Part shown: positions 21,544-31,982 of the stretch, piece by piece
How the letters are laid out: every line of letters starts with the position of its first letter
How positions within the stretch are numbered: the first letter of the stretch is position 1
From: Cytidiella melzeri
Taxonomy: Eukaryota > Basidiomycota > Agaricomycetes > Polyporales > Irpicaceae
Direction: 5' to 3'
Length of the DNA: 64,000 nucleotides
Assembly: GCA_022592445.1 (NCBI GenBank)
Contig: JABYQR010000155.1
Location: 37,431 to 101,430, forward strand
Notes under the pieces: generated by a model
Told to the model about the DNA's origin: nothing
What the model saw: only the letters and a program-made list of their open reading frames with translations
The model's database searches: none
Translations under genes and position numbers: made by a program

Positions 21544-22530
21544 TTGGTATCAACTCGCCGGCGAGCTACTGGTCCTCAGCTTGCTCCAATCCCATTTATA
21601 ATCTGCGCATTGCTCGTGCATCTCGCAGCTAGCGTCAGGATTCTCGATCCTCAGGACGGGCGCAGCGGGAACCATGCTCCAGTGTCCGGCATGCCAGACC
21701 GGAGGGCGATAGACCGGAAAGTTATAGTGCAGCGCGGCCTGGGTGTCGACGTGGTCGCATACAGGGTACTGGCACTAATATGGTTTGCTAGTCGATGTAG
21801 GAGTCAGTCATCGTTGAATTTGCTGCTTTTAGTACGCCACATACTGCTCGTTGCATGAATGCACCCGCAGGTGCCTGCCCAGGTCAAAAGCAGTAACCCT
21901 TTTTCCCATGAAAACCCGGGGCTTGCTTCCTTCGCAAAACCGACACCGGAGCGCCGTCGTATGCTAAAGGGAGGGGGAAGATGAGTAAGAGGCGACATAG
22001 CTGATGACCCTCGCGCATGCGTATGCTGCTGACTTACAGGGGACTGTGCGACCAGCGCCTCATCCTTTGCAGCCGTCACGTCGCGAACATTCTAATGGTC
22101 ATGTAAGCGTTGGCCTTTGTAATATAACGCGTGAAAGGCTTACATCATGGTCGCGACCATAAGCACTGCTGTGGTAATCGCCCAAGTTCACCAAGATAGG
22201 CCTTACCAACGCGCACAGTTCGTGGGAACAGTGACCCTCAGGAGTGTATCTTTCAATCGACAGTGAAAGCGCATCTAGGTCGGCCTCCTCCTCGGCTTTC
22301 AAGGGCACGGAATGATCACGATGCTCGACAAGCTCAGGAATGGGCGTTGTCGCAGCAGTCGAGGAGGTGGCGTGATGCGAGCTTCTGGTTGAGCGACGCG
22401 CTAACGATGTCTTTGTCGTGGAAGATGCGTCCGATGGCGATGCTCGAAGCCTCCGAGGTATAGTAATGGTCAGCCTCTCGGAGTCGCCTCCACGAGTAGA
22501 GCGTCCTGAGCGTTGGTTTTTGAAGGGCAT
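21544..22530 (-). pseudogene. C2H2 zinc-finger gene, truncated duplicate
   Basis: Copy of the gene at 26692-28068. Exon 1 (22144..22530) is intact and appears identical at DNA level. Exons 2 and 3 remain. A deletion of about 263 bp, at the short repeat CCTGGG, removes the second half of finger 2, the following intron and finger 3, and the C-terminus diverges. It can encode at most one complete finger, so I call it a pseudogene. Promoter and leader are shared with the intact copy, so transcription is possible. Confidence 0.8.
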
Positions 22531-22592
22531 GGTGTATATAGCCGCGTGTGGAAGTAGCAAAGGTAGACGGTGACGGAACCGCTAAGGTACAA

Positions 22593-22641
22593 GTTCCGTT
22601 GTCGCAGTGACCCTCAGCCTGGTTCACTGCGACAACGAAAC
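22593..22641. other. Long inverted repeat at the duplication edge
   Basis: Arms 22593-22610 and 22624-22641 pair at 17 of 18 positions (core GTTGTCGCAGTGA / TCACTGCGACAAC, perfect) with a 13-nt loop. It lies immediately beyond the end of duplication copy 1 and before the Plavaka remnant. Confidence 0.6.
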
Positions 22642-23054
22642 TTGCGCGTGAAGGTGAAGACAACGAGGACGAGGAGGTGAACATCGAAGGCTATTGGGCG
22701 CCGAGTTGGGAACCGCAGGCAAGAGACTCTGTTCCAATATATGAGGACTACGAGCAAGCAGCTGAGCAGAGAGACAGTGTTGAAGGGGGGAAGAAATACG
22801 ACATACCTCGTACTTCTATCGATGATCGCGCGCGGCGTCTGTTTACCGAGAAGTTCCCAATGGGCAATGTAGCTGGTGTCCCCGTCGACGCCAACCACAG
22901 TGATGCTCACACTGCGTACGAAGCAGCTCTTGGCCACTTGCTGCACGGTGAGAATGCTTATTCGCCGTTTACCTCAAAGCTGGACTGGGAGATAGGGAAT
23001 TGGGCGAAACTGAGGGGAGTAGCCACACGGCTTCCGCGCAGATTTTGGCTGTAG
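22642..23054 (+). pseudogene. Plavaka-type transposase N-terminal remnant
   Basis: The open frame (about 22677-23054) ends YSPFTSKLDWEIGNWAKLRG, which resembles the conserved N-terminal motif of fungal Plavaka (CACTA-group) transposases, YYPFASKxDWExAxWAK. The preceding Tyr/Glu-rich stretch also fits. The catalytic domain is missing. Identified from memory of the family pattern. Confidence 0.6.
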
Positions 23055-23867
23055 ACGAGGTAAATGCTGAGTTGGATATGCATGACACGAGAGATTAGTC
23101 ACCTGTGTGATTACTAGGTGCGAGAATGTGAGTTCTCGGTGCGTCCTCCGCGACGTTGTGCGTGGAAACGCGGAAGTCGTTGGGAAGGGATGAGAATCAC
23201 GAGATGTGGTGGTCGAGGCTGGTGAGATGTGAGTAGGAATGAGAGTCGATGGTCGAAGGTCTTGATGCCTTCCCCGTACAAAGCCACTACCTATATACAG
23301 CCAGCGGTCATCTACATATCACCGGGTCTGTGGCATATGAACAAGGTGAGTTACATACGGTAGGTTTTGTGAAGGAGAATGAACAAAGACGAACGAGAAT
23401 GAGTCAATGGCTAGCCTGGCTTGTCACGAGAGGTGAGTGGCGAAATTGCGAGAGTCAGTGGCATACGAACACAAACGGACAAAGAGCCAAAGATGAGGTT
23501 GTACACCAGTAAGTCGAAGCGGGTGGACTGGTTGCCACTCGTTCCTTTATGACGTTTGTACATGGGCTTACAGAGAGCGACTAGGACTGTCATGCCAGAG
23601 GTCCCGAAGCTGAGACCGGCTACCTGCTATTCGCCCTTGCATTGTTCGTGATGAGGCCATTGTCATGGGCGTAGCGTATGGCTTCTACTATCGGGAGATA
23701 TTGTAGGGTGTATGAGAGCGTCCTCTTGGCGCTATCACTCCGAAAGACCGCATTAAACGCCTCTATATGCATGGAATTTTTGAAGGTGTTCTGGTATCAT
23801 GCTGTCGTTGCCTGCTGATTTGGATCCTTCATCTCAACGTACAAGGGTGGTACCATAATTCCCGTAA
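23055..23867. other. Spacer, no gene recognised
   Basis: Only short overlapping open frames. The sequence at 23640-23830 may be the extreme 3' end of the BRE4-like relic. Confidence 0.4.
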
Positions 23868-25380
23868 TCATGTGATCTGACAAGACGGAGCTTGCGATGG
23901 AAAATGCCCGACCTGCCCAATCCTGGTGATGTACTCGAGTCTGGATAGACTGTGCCTCCGCGGGACGCACAGCGGATACGGGACACTCTTCAGAAGATAC
24001 ACCAAAGGCCTTGCCAGCGTCTCATTATTCAATTGTGCCAGCGCACTTCCTAAATGTAACGTACGAGAGGTCAACCTGGGAAGCACAAAGATGCATGTCA
24101 GATTGTAACGCACCCATGCGAGATTCGCCATCATCCTCGTCTCTTGATCCGCCAACTTCATGTACTTCTCTATGGGCCAAACCCCTCGAATGCTGTTTTC
24201 CCACTTCGCCAGAGCCATCTGCTGCTTCAAAGTCTGAAGCTGCGTAGCGATGGTGACAATCTTCACGCGAACGTCAGCGAACCAGTCATTCGTAAAATTG
24301 GGCGTTCCGATATTTGTCGTGCCTTTAGAGCTGATCCACATTGATACGATGTCCGAATGCAACGACGACAGAGACACCAGGATGGACACGTTACGGAGCC
24401 TCACGGCTTTGCGTCCGGACTTTGGTGGAAGCATCATGAGTATGAACGAGGTAGCCGAGCCTAACAACAGACAGTATCAGCATCTCTTTACGATGGAGAC
24501 CAATGTCCATCGCCTCGAAGCAATCCTCCATCAAGTACCCGGATTGCCGAAGACGGGGATATGGCAATCCAGCCATGAGTAGCCTACATGAGCACCCAGG
24601 TAACCTGTTGAATCAGATCAGAGAGAGCGAACGTTCATATGAGATGTCAATGACTCACGAAGGCGAGCAATACACCTGGAAGGTACGTTAGAGGTGTGAA
24701 GAGCCGGAAGAATGTGGCAGGATGCAATACCACTCCGACGATGACAACCAGCCCACACCGATTGCCGCCACCACTTCCAGACCCTACACCACGTTGTTCT
24801 TTAGACTTACGTCGTCATGTTCAGGAAAGATCTCCTTATCAATGTACCAGCCGACTAAACCGAGATTGCCACCGGCGAACGTCCCTGTCAACCGCGTAAT
24901 GAGGCTACACCCCCGTTGGAACTAGATTTGTCGTTTGAGAAACGTGCTTGAAAATCTGACGCGTAAATATTCATGGTAGCTTGGGCGCAACGCTTTCAAG
25001 CTCGTCGAGTTGTTCCTCATAGCACGCCCAGCCTCCAAGGGTCTCAGAACCCTACAGCCAATCAACAAATCTCCGTCGCGTGCAAGACTGAGGATGTCAT
25101 CGAGCTTGCATAGTTTTGGAATCTGGCATCTCGTAAACTCCCACAAATGGTAAGAGATGTTTGCAGCTAAGCAGACCTAGGCACACTTACTGTGAAGATG
25201 GGAGGGGTTGGCGTCGTCCTCTATGAAGAACTTTTTCACATAGTGGCAGTCGGATGTGACCTCATGGGCAATGGCGTACCGGCCCTCCGCCAATACACAT
25301 GACTGCGCGGAGACAAGTGTCAGTTGGAAGCCCAGTTTGCAGATGCCAACTCGACTCACTATTGAAGGGAGAATTCTGGC
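23868..25380 (-). pseudogene. BRE4-like (DUF2421 / putative aromatic-acid exporter) membrane protein remnant
   Basis: Minus-strand pieces fit a fungal protein with N-terminal membrane domain and C-terminal DUF2421. 24900-24800 encodes RLTGTFAGGNLGLVGWYI, like the conserved R..GT..G..LG...WYI segment. 24467-23880 encodes FILMMLPPKSGRKAVRLRN and then a region with WPIEKYMKLADQETRMMANL, typical of the c-terminal domain. Frames are interrupted and the N-terminus and start are not found. Either an unmodelled intron-rich gene or a pseudogene; I favour the latter. Confidence 0.55.
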
Positions 25381-25811
25381 AAAGAGCTCAGACTCGGAGC
25401 GCCGGTGGCCAGCTCACGGAATTCAGGCGCCGCTCGAACGCCACGATTTCACCAATTGCCTTTCCGAGTCACGATTACTACTACCGTCTCGCAACACTTG
25501 CTTCACTTCGAGTCCCAAAAATTACTAGTTGCTTATATACCCTTCGCAGTCGCCTTACAATGCTACCTCAAGACAGCACCTTGCTCCTGGGAGCGTATCC
25601 CATCCACACGAGGGCTACACGTTGATTGACTTGGTAGCGAACCCGAGGCAACTCACTGATGCAGACTCGCTTGTCGCGCTTGGCTACAACGACAGAAGCA
25701 AAGTTCAACCACGGAGCGCCCGTCCTTTGGACCACGATGAAGGTAGGCTGAATCGAGTTGGGAACACACGTCAGTCTGCCTAATGAAAGTTGGGTAGGCT
25801 CATTGAATTGT

Positions 25812-26240
25812 AGCGCAGGTGAGAAACAACTTGAACTACTGCCGAACGCTGCTTAAGACTATCAGAATTATTTTCCTCGTGAGGGTACGCTCAGCTGAGA
25901 CTTTGACAAGTTTATACTGGGGTGTCTCGTAGGACGAAGCTAAGAGTACCTTTGACGTGGAAACTGACGTTGAGCCTGAAGCTCAGGCAACAGACAATCG
26001 ACACCTAGTTTGTGTCTTCTACTCTACAGTGTATTACGCACAGGCTCGATACCATCGGTGAGCTTTATGTGAATTCTCTGCTGCCCTCGACAGTGTTTTG
26101 AAGCGAAATCTTCAGTCTTTTACGACCGTATCTTAGTTGTGGAAGTCGGACGTGTCGCCGAGTTCGATACACCACTGGATCTGTTAAATAAAGAACAGTC
26201 CATCTGCTGTCTGTGGGAGATAGTAGGGCTGGCGCGATAG
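25812..26240 (+). pseudogene. ABCC transporter NBD2 fragment, second and more decayed copy
   Basis: Recognisable by alignment with 20453-20890: GACGAAGCTA (DEA), the H-loop region CACAGGCTCGATACC, and TTTTACGACCGTATCTTAGTTGTGG. It contains an insertion after GACGTGGAAACTGACG and several stops, so it is non-coding now. Confidence 0.7.
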
Positions 26241-26691
26241 CACAGCGTTCCCATACAATCCAATGTCAGAACCCAAGGGTCGAAGCCATAGATGGAGATA
26301 TAATTTCGTAGTAGTGATGTTGGGTTACCGACAAACTGTGATTATATACCTCAAAGACCTCGAGTACTAGTTTTGTCCGGTCGCGAATGCCTCTACTTCC
26401 TCAACTGCGAGTGGCTAGCAATCGATGCAACACGTTGATGTGAAGAGCAACATGACATATCCACTTCATGTGCAGCGACCTTCCACGCTACACGATTCAC
26501 TGGGGACGCTTAGAAGGTGGCACAAAATCGAGGGGTGAGAAACTAAAGAATACACGCGAAGGAAAGACTACAAGCACAACAGAAAGGGTGGTGATACAGC
26601 AGGAACAGTATAAATATCAATAACCTAGCAAATGCCAGTGAGTTCGCAACGACTCGTCCATGCTCACGAGAGCTACCCTGAAAGCCGCCAA
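26241..26691. other. Spacer within duplication copy 2
   Basis: No ORF; the right end is probably the zinc-finger 3' UTR. Confidence 0.5.
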
Positions 26692-28068
26692 CTACCATTC
26701 AACCTCCCCAGCCGGTCGGAATGCGCCGACAAAGCTAGACCTCTGGTTCCAGTTCCAGGCGTAGTCAGGAGTCGCGTTGGTCAGGTCGCACGGAGCATCG
26801 AGAACATCCTCGCTGAGGATCGACTCGTCTGCTTGGAAGCTATTGGTCTTCAGCTTGCTCCAATCCCATTCATAATCTGCACATTGCTTGTGCATCTCGC
26901 AGCTAGCGTCAGGGTGGTCAATCCTAAGGACGGGCGCAGCGTGAACCAGGCTCCAGTGCCCGGCATGCCAGACTGGAGGGCGATACACCGGAAAGTCACG
27001 GTGCAGCGCGGCGGGCTCCTCGTCCTCCTCCTCCGAGTTGTCGCCGGCTAGCTCGGGCTCCTGAGCTGCAACGAGGTCCGGGGTCGACTTGCCCGAATGG
27101 TTATGCTGCTTGCGATGGCGATATAGCGCGCTAGGGTTGCGACAAGACTTGCCGCATTGTTTGCAAAAGAAGAACCTATTGGCACTGCGAAGATATACTT
27201 CGTCAGCACTAGGAAGCAGCGATCGAGAGCGAGGAAGACATACTGCTTGCTCACATGCGTGTTCATGTTTTGTTCCTGGGTGTCAACGTGGTCGCATCCA
27301 GGGTACTGGCACTGATATGGTTTGCTAGTCGATGTAGGAGTCAGTCATCGTTGAATTTGCTGCTATTAGTACACCACATACTGCTCGTTGCATAAATGCA
27401 CCCGCAGGTGCCTGCCCAGGTCAAAAGCAGTAACCCTTTTCCCCAGGAAAACCCGGGGCTTGCTTCCTTCGCAAAACCGACACCGGAGCGCCGTCGTATG
27501 CTAAAGGGAGGGGGGAAGATGAGTAAGACGCGACATAGCTGATGACCCTCGCGCATGCGTATGTTGCTGACTTACAGGGGACTGTGCGACCAGGGCCTCA
27601 TGCTTTGCGGCCGCCACGTCGCGAACATTCTAATGGTCATGTAAGCGTTCGCCTTTGTAGTATAACGCGTGAAAGGCTTACATCATGGTCACGACCATAA
27701 GCACTGCTGTGGTAATCGCCCAAGTTCACCAAGATAGGCCTTACCAACGCGCACAGTTCGTGGGAACAGTGACCCTCAGGAGTGTATCTTTCAATCGACA
27801 GTGAAAGCGCATCTAGGTCGGCCTCCTCCTCGGCTTTCAAGGGCACGGAATGATCACGATGCTCGACAAGCTCAGGAATGGGCGTTGTCGCAGCAGTCGA
27901 GGAGGTGGCGTGATGCGAGCTTCTGGTTGAGCGACGCGCTAACGATGTCTTTGTCGTGGAAGATGCGTCCGATGGCGATGCTCGAAGCCTCCGAGGTATA
28001 GTAATGGTCAGCCTCTCGGAGTCGCCTCCACGAGTAGAGCGTCCTGAGCGTTGGTTTTTGAAGGGCAT
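26692..28068 (-). CDS. C2H2 zinc-finger protein, probable transcription factor (377 aa, 5 exons)
   Basis: complement(join(26692..27184,27244..27324,27382..27500,27576..27629,27682..28068)), 1134 nt in phase. The N-terminal 129 residues are Ser/Thr/Arg-rich and low in structure. Exon 3 encodes a variant finger CRFCEG...GRHLRVH, exon 4 a classical C-x4-C-x12-H-x3-H finger (KPYQCQYPGC...HVSKH) completed across the intron, exon 5 a classical finger (FFCKQCGKSC...RHRKQH). The tail is acidic. Likely nuclear and DNA-binding; targets unknown. Splice choices are supported because they alone complete fingers 2 and 3. The start is the ATG encoding MPFKNQRS; no earlier ATG in frame. Confidence 0.82.
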
Positions 28069-28126
28069 GGTGTATATAGCCGCGTGTGGAAGTAGCAAAG
28101 GTAGACGGTGACGGAATCGCTAGGTC

Positions 28127-31020
28127 GTTAGTTCAAGCTGGTGGGTATCGCGGGGAGGAGAGGGTAATGGTCTGAGAGGCTACAACGGTTAGGCTAGTTA
28201 AGTCTTGCGGGAGATCGCGGTTGAGCTGGGTGGACGTGGGGTGTGAACAAAGCGGCCAAGGGGGAAAACCAACCAAGAACCTGACCTTTATAGTGGCAAA
28301 GAGCAATAGATAACGTGATTTGGCTCCTTGGTCATGATCGAGATGCCAAGTCCACCGGCCATTATTTGTGCATGTGGGTCCACCTTCGTCGTGCCCCGTC
28401 CACGCGCCGTGCCGTGCCACTGGGTGTTCATATAACCGCATCGCACTGTCGCTCAGCATTTCGAGGGTCACCGATGCAGAACTTGCGGTGGCTTCTCCGG
28501 TTTGCCTGTCGCTGTCTTGAGGAGAAATCCATAGGTATTCGCCTGACCATGTTATTTCCCACAGATATCATGATACGGCGGGGTCTAATAACAGCGCCCC
28601 AAAATTGTGGCCGAAAACTAGAAGTCGGAACAGCACAGCCTCGTGCCGCATGAGACAAAGAACGTACCCTTGATCAGGACCAAAGACACCGCGGCGCGTC
28701 CAGTGGCACTATGCGCAACCCGTGGTCATGATCATTGGTATTCGTTACGCCAGCCTTGGTCATGGTCACCGCACAGCTTCTTACACGCCGCTGGTAACCC
28801 CCGTCAACGTCGGCCTTGGATGCATAGCGAGGATACAGCTCTGGACCTGTCCACAGACCAGCGGACATCCAATTGAGGTAGACGGTTTATGGCGTCGGCA
28901 CCCGCCTTACCTTGCGGGCAGCGCCGTCTCGGGACCGTTGGAAGCGTTCCAGTGTCCTTTAAAAGAGCCAATGATAAGCTGACAGCTCGACAGCCCGCAG
29001 AGAGAAGGTCGTCGCGGGTCCACTCGTGGTCATGGCCATTGTTGGTCATGTTTGCCAGCTTGGTCATAGTCACTGCACGATCTGCTACATGCCGCTGATA
29101 CCCCCCGTGCCCCGTCGACGTCGACCTGGGCTGCATAGCGACCATGTGGCGATAGAGGGCATCCAAGTCTGGGTTGGACGGTGTATGTCGTCGTCGCCCG
29201 CTCATCATGCAGCGCTGTCTGAGAGCCGTCCCAATCTCCTCTCGTCGAGCCAATGGAAAGCTGACAGGGCGAAAGTCCTAAAACCTGGTTCGTCAAACAC
29301 ATGTAGCTGCTAATACCTCTAGGTCAGCGTGGTTCGCGCTATGACGGGATTCGCTGCGTTCCTGTGATACGAGGCCTCTTTCGCCGTATCTTCCTGTCTG
29401 CCCTTCGCACCCTAGCTTCTTTCACTAAACATCTCAGGTGAGTATACGCAAAATCTGACTTACTTCTCGCCTAGAGGAGTTTCGGTGCTGTAAACGGCTG
29501 AGTCACTTCGAAAAGCCTTGCTTGCTTGCTTCGCATCGGACACAAAGAGGAGCTTCCCCGTGGACGGTGCTCTGAGCCTTACCCCAAGGCAAAGATGCAC
29601 TCTCACAGCTCGAACATCGAGACCGTCACGGAGGCTTGTCATACTCCAGCATACGACAACGCCCTCCTCTATTGAGCAGAGGATCCAGCGGGCTTCGCGC
29701 AATGCTTTATGCAATATCCCCATACAGGCAGCGCAAGTACCCGCTGTATGCGCCGTCACAGGCACCTCTATGACAGCGAGGGAGACGAGATGACCGCCTC
29801 CTCTGGCCCCCGGGTCCTGTCCCATCGACTGCGGCTCCCAGGTTAGCATCTTCACCAGGCAATCTTTCAGCATGTCAGCATAACGGCCTATGTAAAGCTC
29901 TACTTCAACTTTCAATGCGCAGCTTATCAATTCATGCACCAGGGCAAACAGAATGGCACGAGTGACGCACCGGTTGCCACCCACTCCCCCACAGAGCAAT
30001 ATGGCCTCTCGTTCGCCAAGAGAGAGTACACTGAGGAAGGTAACCGTCATTGCCTCTTCCGTACGTTCTACTCAGTTGGAGCTGTAAATATTGCTGAGGA
30101 CGTCGCATCAGGCCCACTGCAGGGACGAGCGCGTCACCGTCGGCACAGTCGATGTTCTTACGCTCAAGCCCGCAACTTGAAGAGTAGAGCCTGGTCCTGC
30201 AGCAAAATCGATATTTCTCAGGTTCCTATCGCATCCCAGGAGAATGAAACTTGACGAACTTTACATGCAAAGTGACGTTTGGACGTGTTGCACGGGCAAG
30301 GTTCCGGAATTCTTCTTTCGCGCTTTTGTTGACTGCTGGCAGCTGCGCAAAAGTCAAGACCCTGTTTTCGCGCTATTTGTGATGTTTGTGTATAGAGAGG
30401 TCGAAGCTCGAATCCCTAGATGACTTGGAAGTGGGGAAATGGCGTTTCAACGGACTCTCGAGTTGCTGAGGCCAGATGGGCGCTCATTGCTTCACAGCTT
30501 GCCTCCCGCCACCCATGAATCCGACGCGACTTACTTTATCTCCCGAGCCCCTTCCCCAGCGAGATCTCTGATTTCTATGTTGTGATTCCCTACGCTACGA
30601 ACCGATACAGCATGAGGGTTTGAGGGCTGAGCGGTGAACGGCGGCTGTTGAGTGAGAAAGGTCCGTTCAATGTTGTATTAGCCATTCGTTGTTAACTGCT
30701 ACGACTCGGAAGTAGCTAAAGAGGTGCGTCATATATCACCGAACCGACTCCCGCCAGCAATCATCAATCATTGTCGATCCTCATCGTACGCATACATAAT
30801 CCTCAGGTCGTCATGTTTCAGACATCTACAGACACTCTACAGTCTAAGCTACTATACATCCAAATTCACATACACCGCTTCAATTAGTCTCTCAGCTGAA
30901 CTCCGCTACCATTCGCGATACCCGCTCAGACCTCTGGCTTCATATCTCTCAACTCCGTCAACTCGTACTGCGTCAATTCCCCCCTACTCTCGTCCTCTTC
31001 AACGATAGACCTCGAGAAAG
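28127..31020. other. 2.9 kb without a supported gene
   Basis: Holds the tandem repeat described separately (28670-29290). A 196-codon minus-strand open frame (29460-30050) has no recognised motif and no flanking splice logic. 30700-31020 is C/T-rich and promoter-like, just before the ABCC NBD1 fragment. Confidence 0.45.
28670..29290. repeat. Two imperfect tandem copies of a ~310-bp unit
   Basis: Unit 1 (about 28670-28985) and unit 2 (about 28986-29290) share in order: GGTCATG...CATTG.T, AGCTTGGTCAT.GTCAC.GCAC, GCCGCTG.TA.CCCCCGT, GTCG.CCT.G..TGCATAGCGA, GACGGT.TATG.CGTCG, and GAGCCAATG..AAGCTGACAG. Divergence is considerable, so the duplication is old. No function evident. Confidence 0.6.
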
Positions 31021-31645
31021 CCATGGCAGGCCACCGTTGTGAGCCTGATGAAGGGCTTGACGGCGATATCAAACGAACCCTACAGTGGGTTTTTTTCATC
31101 TTCAGCTGCTTACGTTCCGCAATCTGCGTGTATCATAAATGCTACCTTGCGCGACAACATCATTTTTGGTGCTGAGGAGGACGAAAGCCGATTACAGGAG
31201 ATTATCCGTGCGTGCTGCTTGGAAAGAGACTTAAAGATGCTGCCGAACCGCGAGTATACCGAGATCGGCGAGAAGGGCATCAATCTGAGTGGTATGTTCC
31301 CTTTGACGTTGCACAAGTCTTGGTCGGCGCTGACGTTCCTGCTTACAGGTGGCCAAAAGGCATGAAGCAAGTGGGCTTTTGTTACGTTGGAAGCTGACAC
31401 AATCTGCTAGGCTCGGGTATCTCTTGCGCGTGCGGCGTACGGCCGCACTCTGACGCTGAGATTGTCCTCATGGACGACTCGCTCAGTGCGATAGACGCAT
31501 ACGTGGGCAAGGCAATTCTGGAGAATCGTCTTCTGTCTGGTTCGTTGGCAGGGAAGACCAGAGTTCTGTTTACGCACTCGCTGCACGTTCCTGAGTTAGT
31601 GACCTTGAGCAACCATGGTCGTGTGCCAGCTGAGGTGCAGTCACG
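31021..31645 (+). pseudogene. ABCC transporter NBD1 fragment
   Basis: Encodes AYVPQSACIINATLRDNI (Q loop region), GEKGINLSG then, after an intron (31293-31348), GGQK and ARVSLARAAY (signature helix), a frameshift, then DDSLSAIDAYVGKAILEN (Walker B/D loop) and THSLHV (H loop). Walker A and the membrane domains are missing. Typical of the first NBD of fungal ABCC proteins, so it complements the NBD2 pieces 5-11 kb upstream but in the wrong order. Confidence 0.78.
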
Positions 31646-31982
31646 AATGGATGTCGATTACAGAGGGAACGGCAGTGCAGATAGATGTATTTACATCAAA
31701 CCCAGGTCAATTGGACTTGCGTGTAGCTTCAGCCGAGGGTTAGTCACGTTGCGACGGTCTTCCAGCATGCAGGAACAACATGGTTGTCTGCCCACAGCTC
31801 GAAGAAGAAACATCCAGCATGGAAACACTCGGCATTGTTTCACGACGCCAGTGCGAGATTAAGACGAACTGCTCCATATCATAAAGTAAGATGGGATCCT
31901 CTATCGTTCTGGACGGCACAGCTACATGTATTGATACATAACAATATTCACCTAGCAATTAAATGTCTTATAGGGTAGCGCC
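31646..31982. other. Spacer between ABCC fragment and ABC half-transporter 3' end
   Basis: No ORF of note; includes the 3' UTR of the minus-strand transporter. Confidence 0.5.

Larger units (their letters stand above)
20400..22588. repeat. Segmental duplication, copy 1
   Basis: Contains an ABCC-transporter 3' fragment and a truncated zinc-finger gene in the same order and orientation as copy 2 (25770-28126). Similarity is loose over the ABCC part, high over the zinc-finger introns, and appears to be complete identity over about 420 bp of zinc-finger exon 1 (22155-22578). Copy 1 lacks about 263 bp present in copy 2. Confidence 0.85.
25770..28126. repeat. Segmental duplication, copy 2
   Basis: Direct duplicate of 20400-22588, about 5.4 kb away, holding the damaged ABCC fragment and the intact zinc-finger gene. 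The right boundary is sharp after ...GGTGACGGAA near 28117-28126. Confidence 0.85.

Noticed and set aside
29460..30050. 196-codon minus-strand ORF
   Set aside because: No motif, no splice structure, and in a decayed region. Length alone is weak evidence in GC-balanced DNA.
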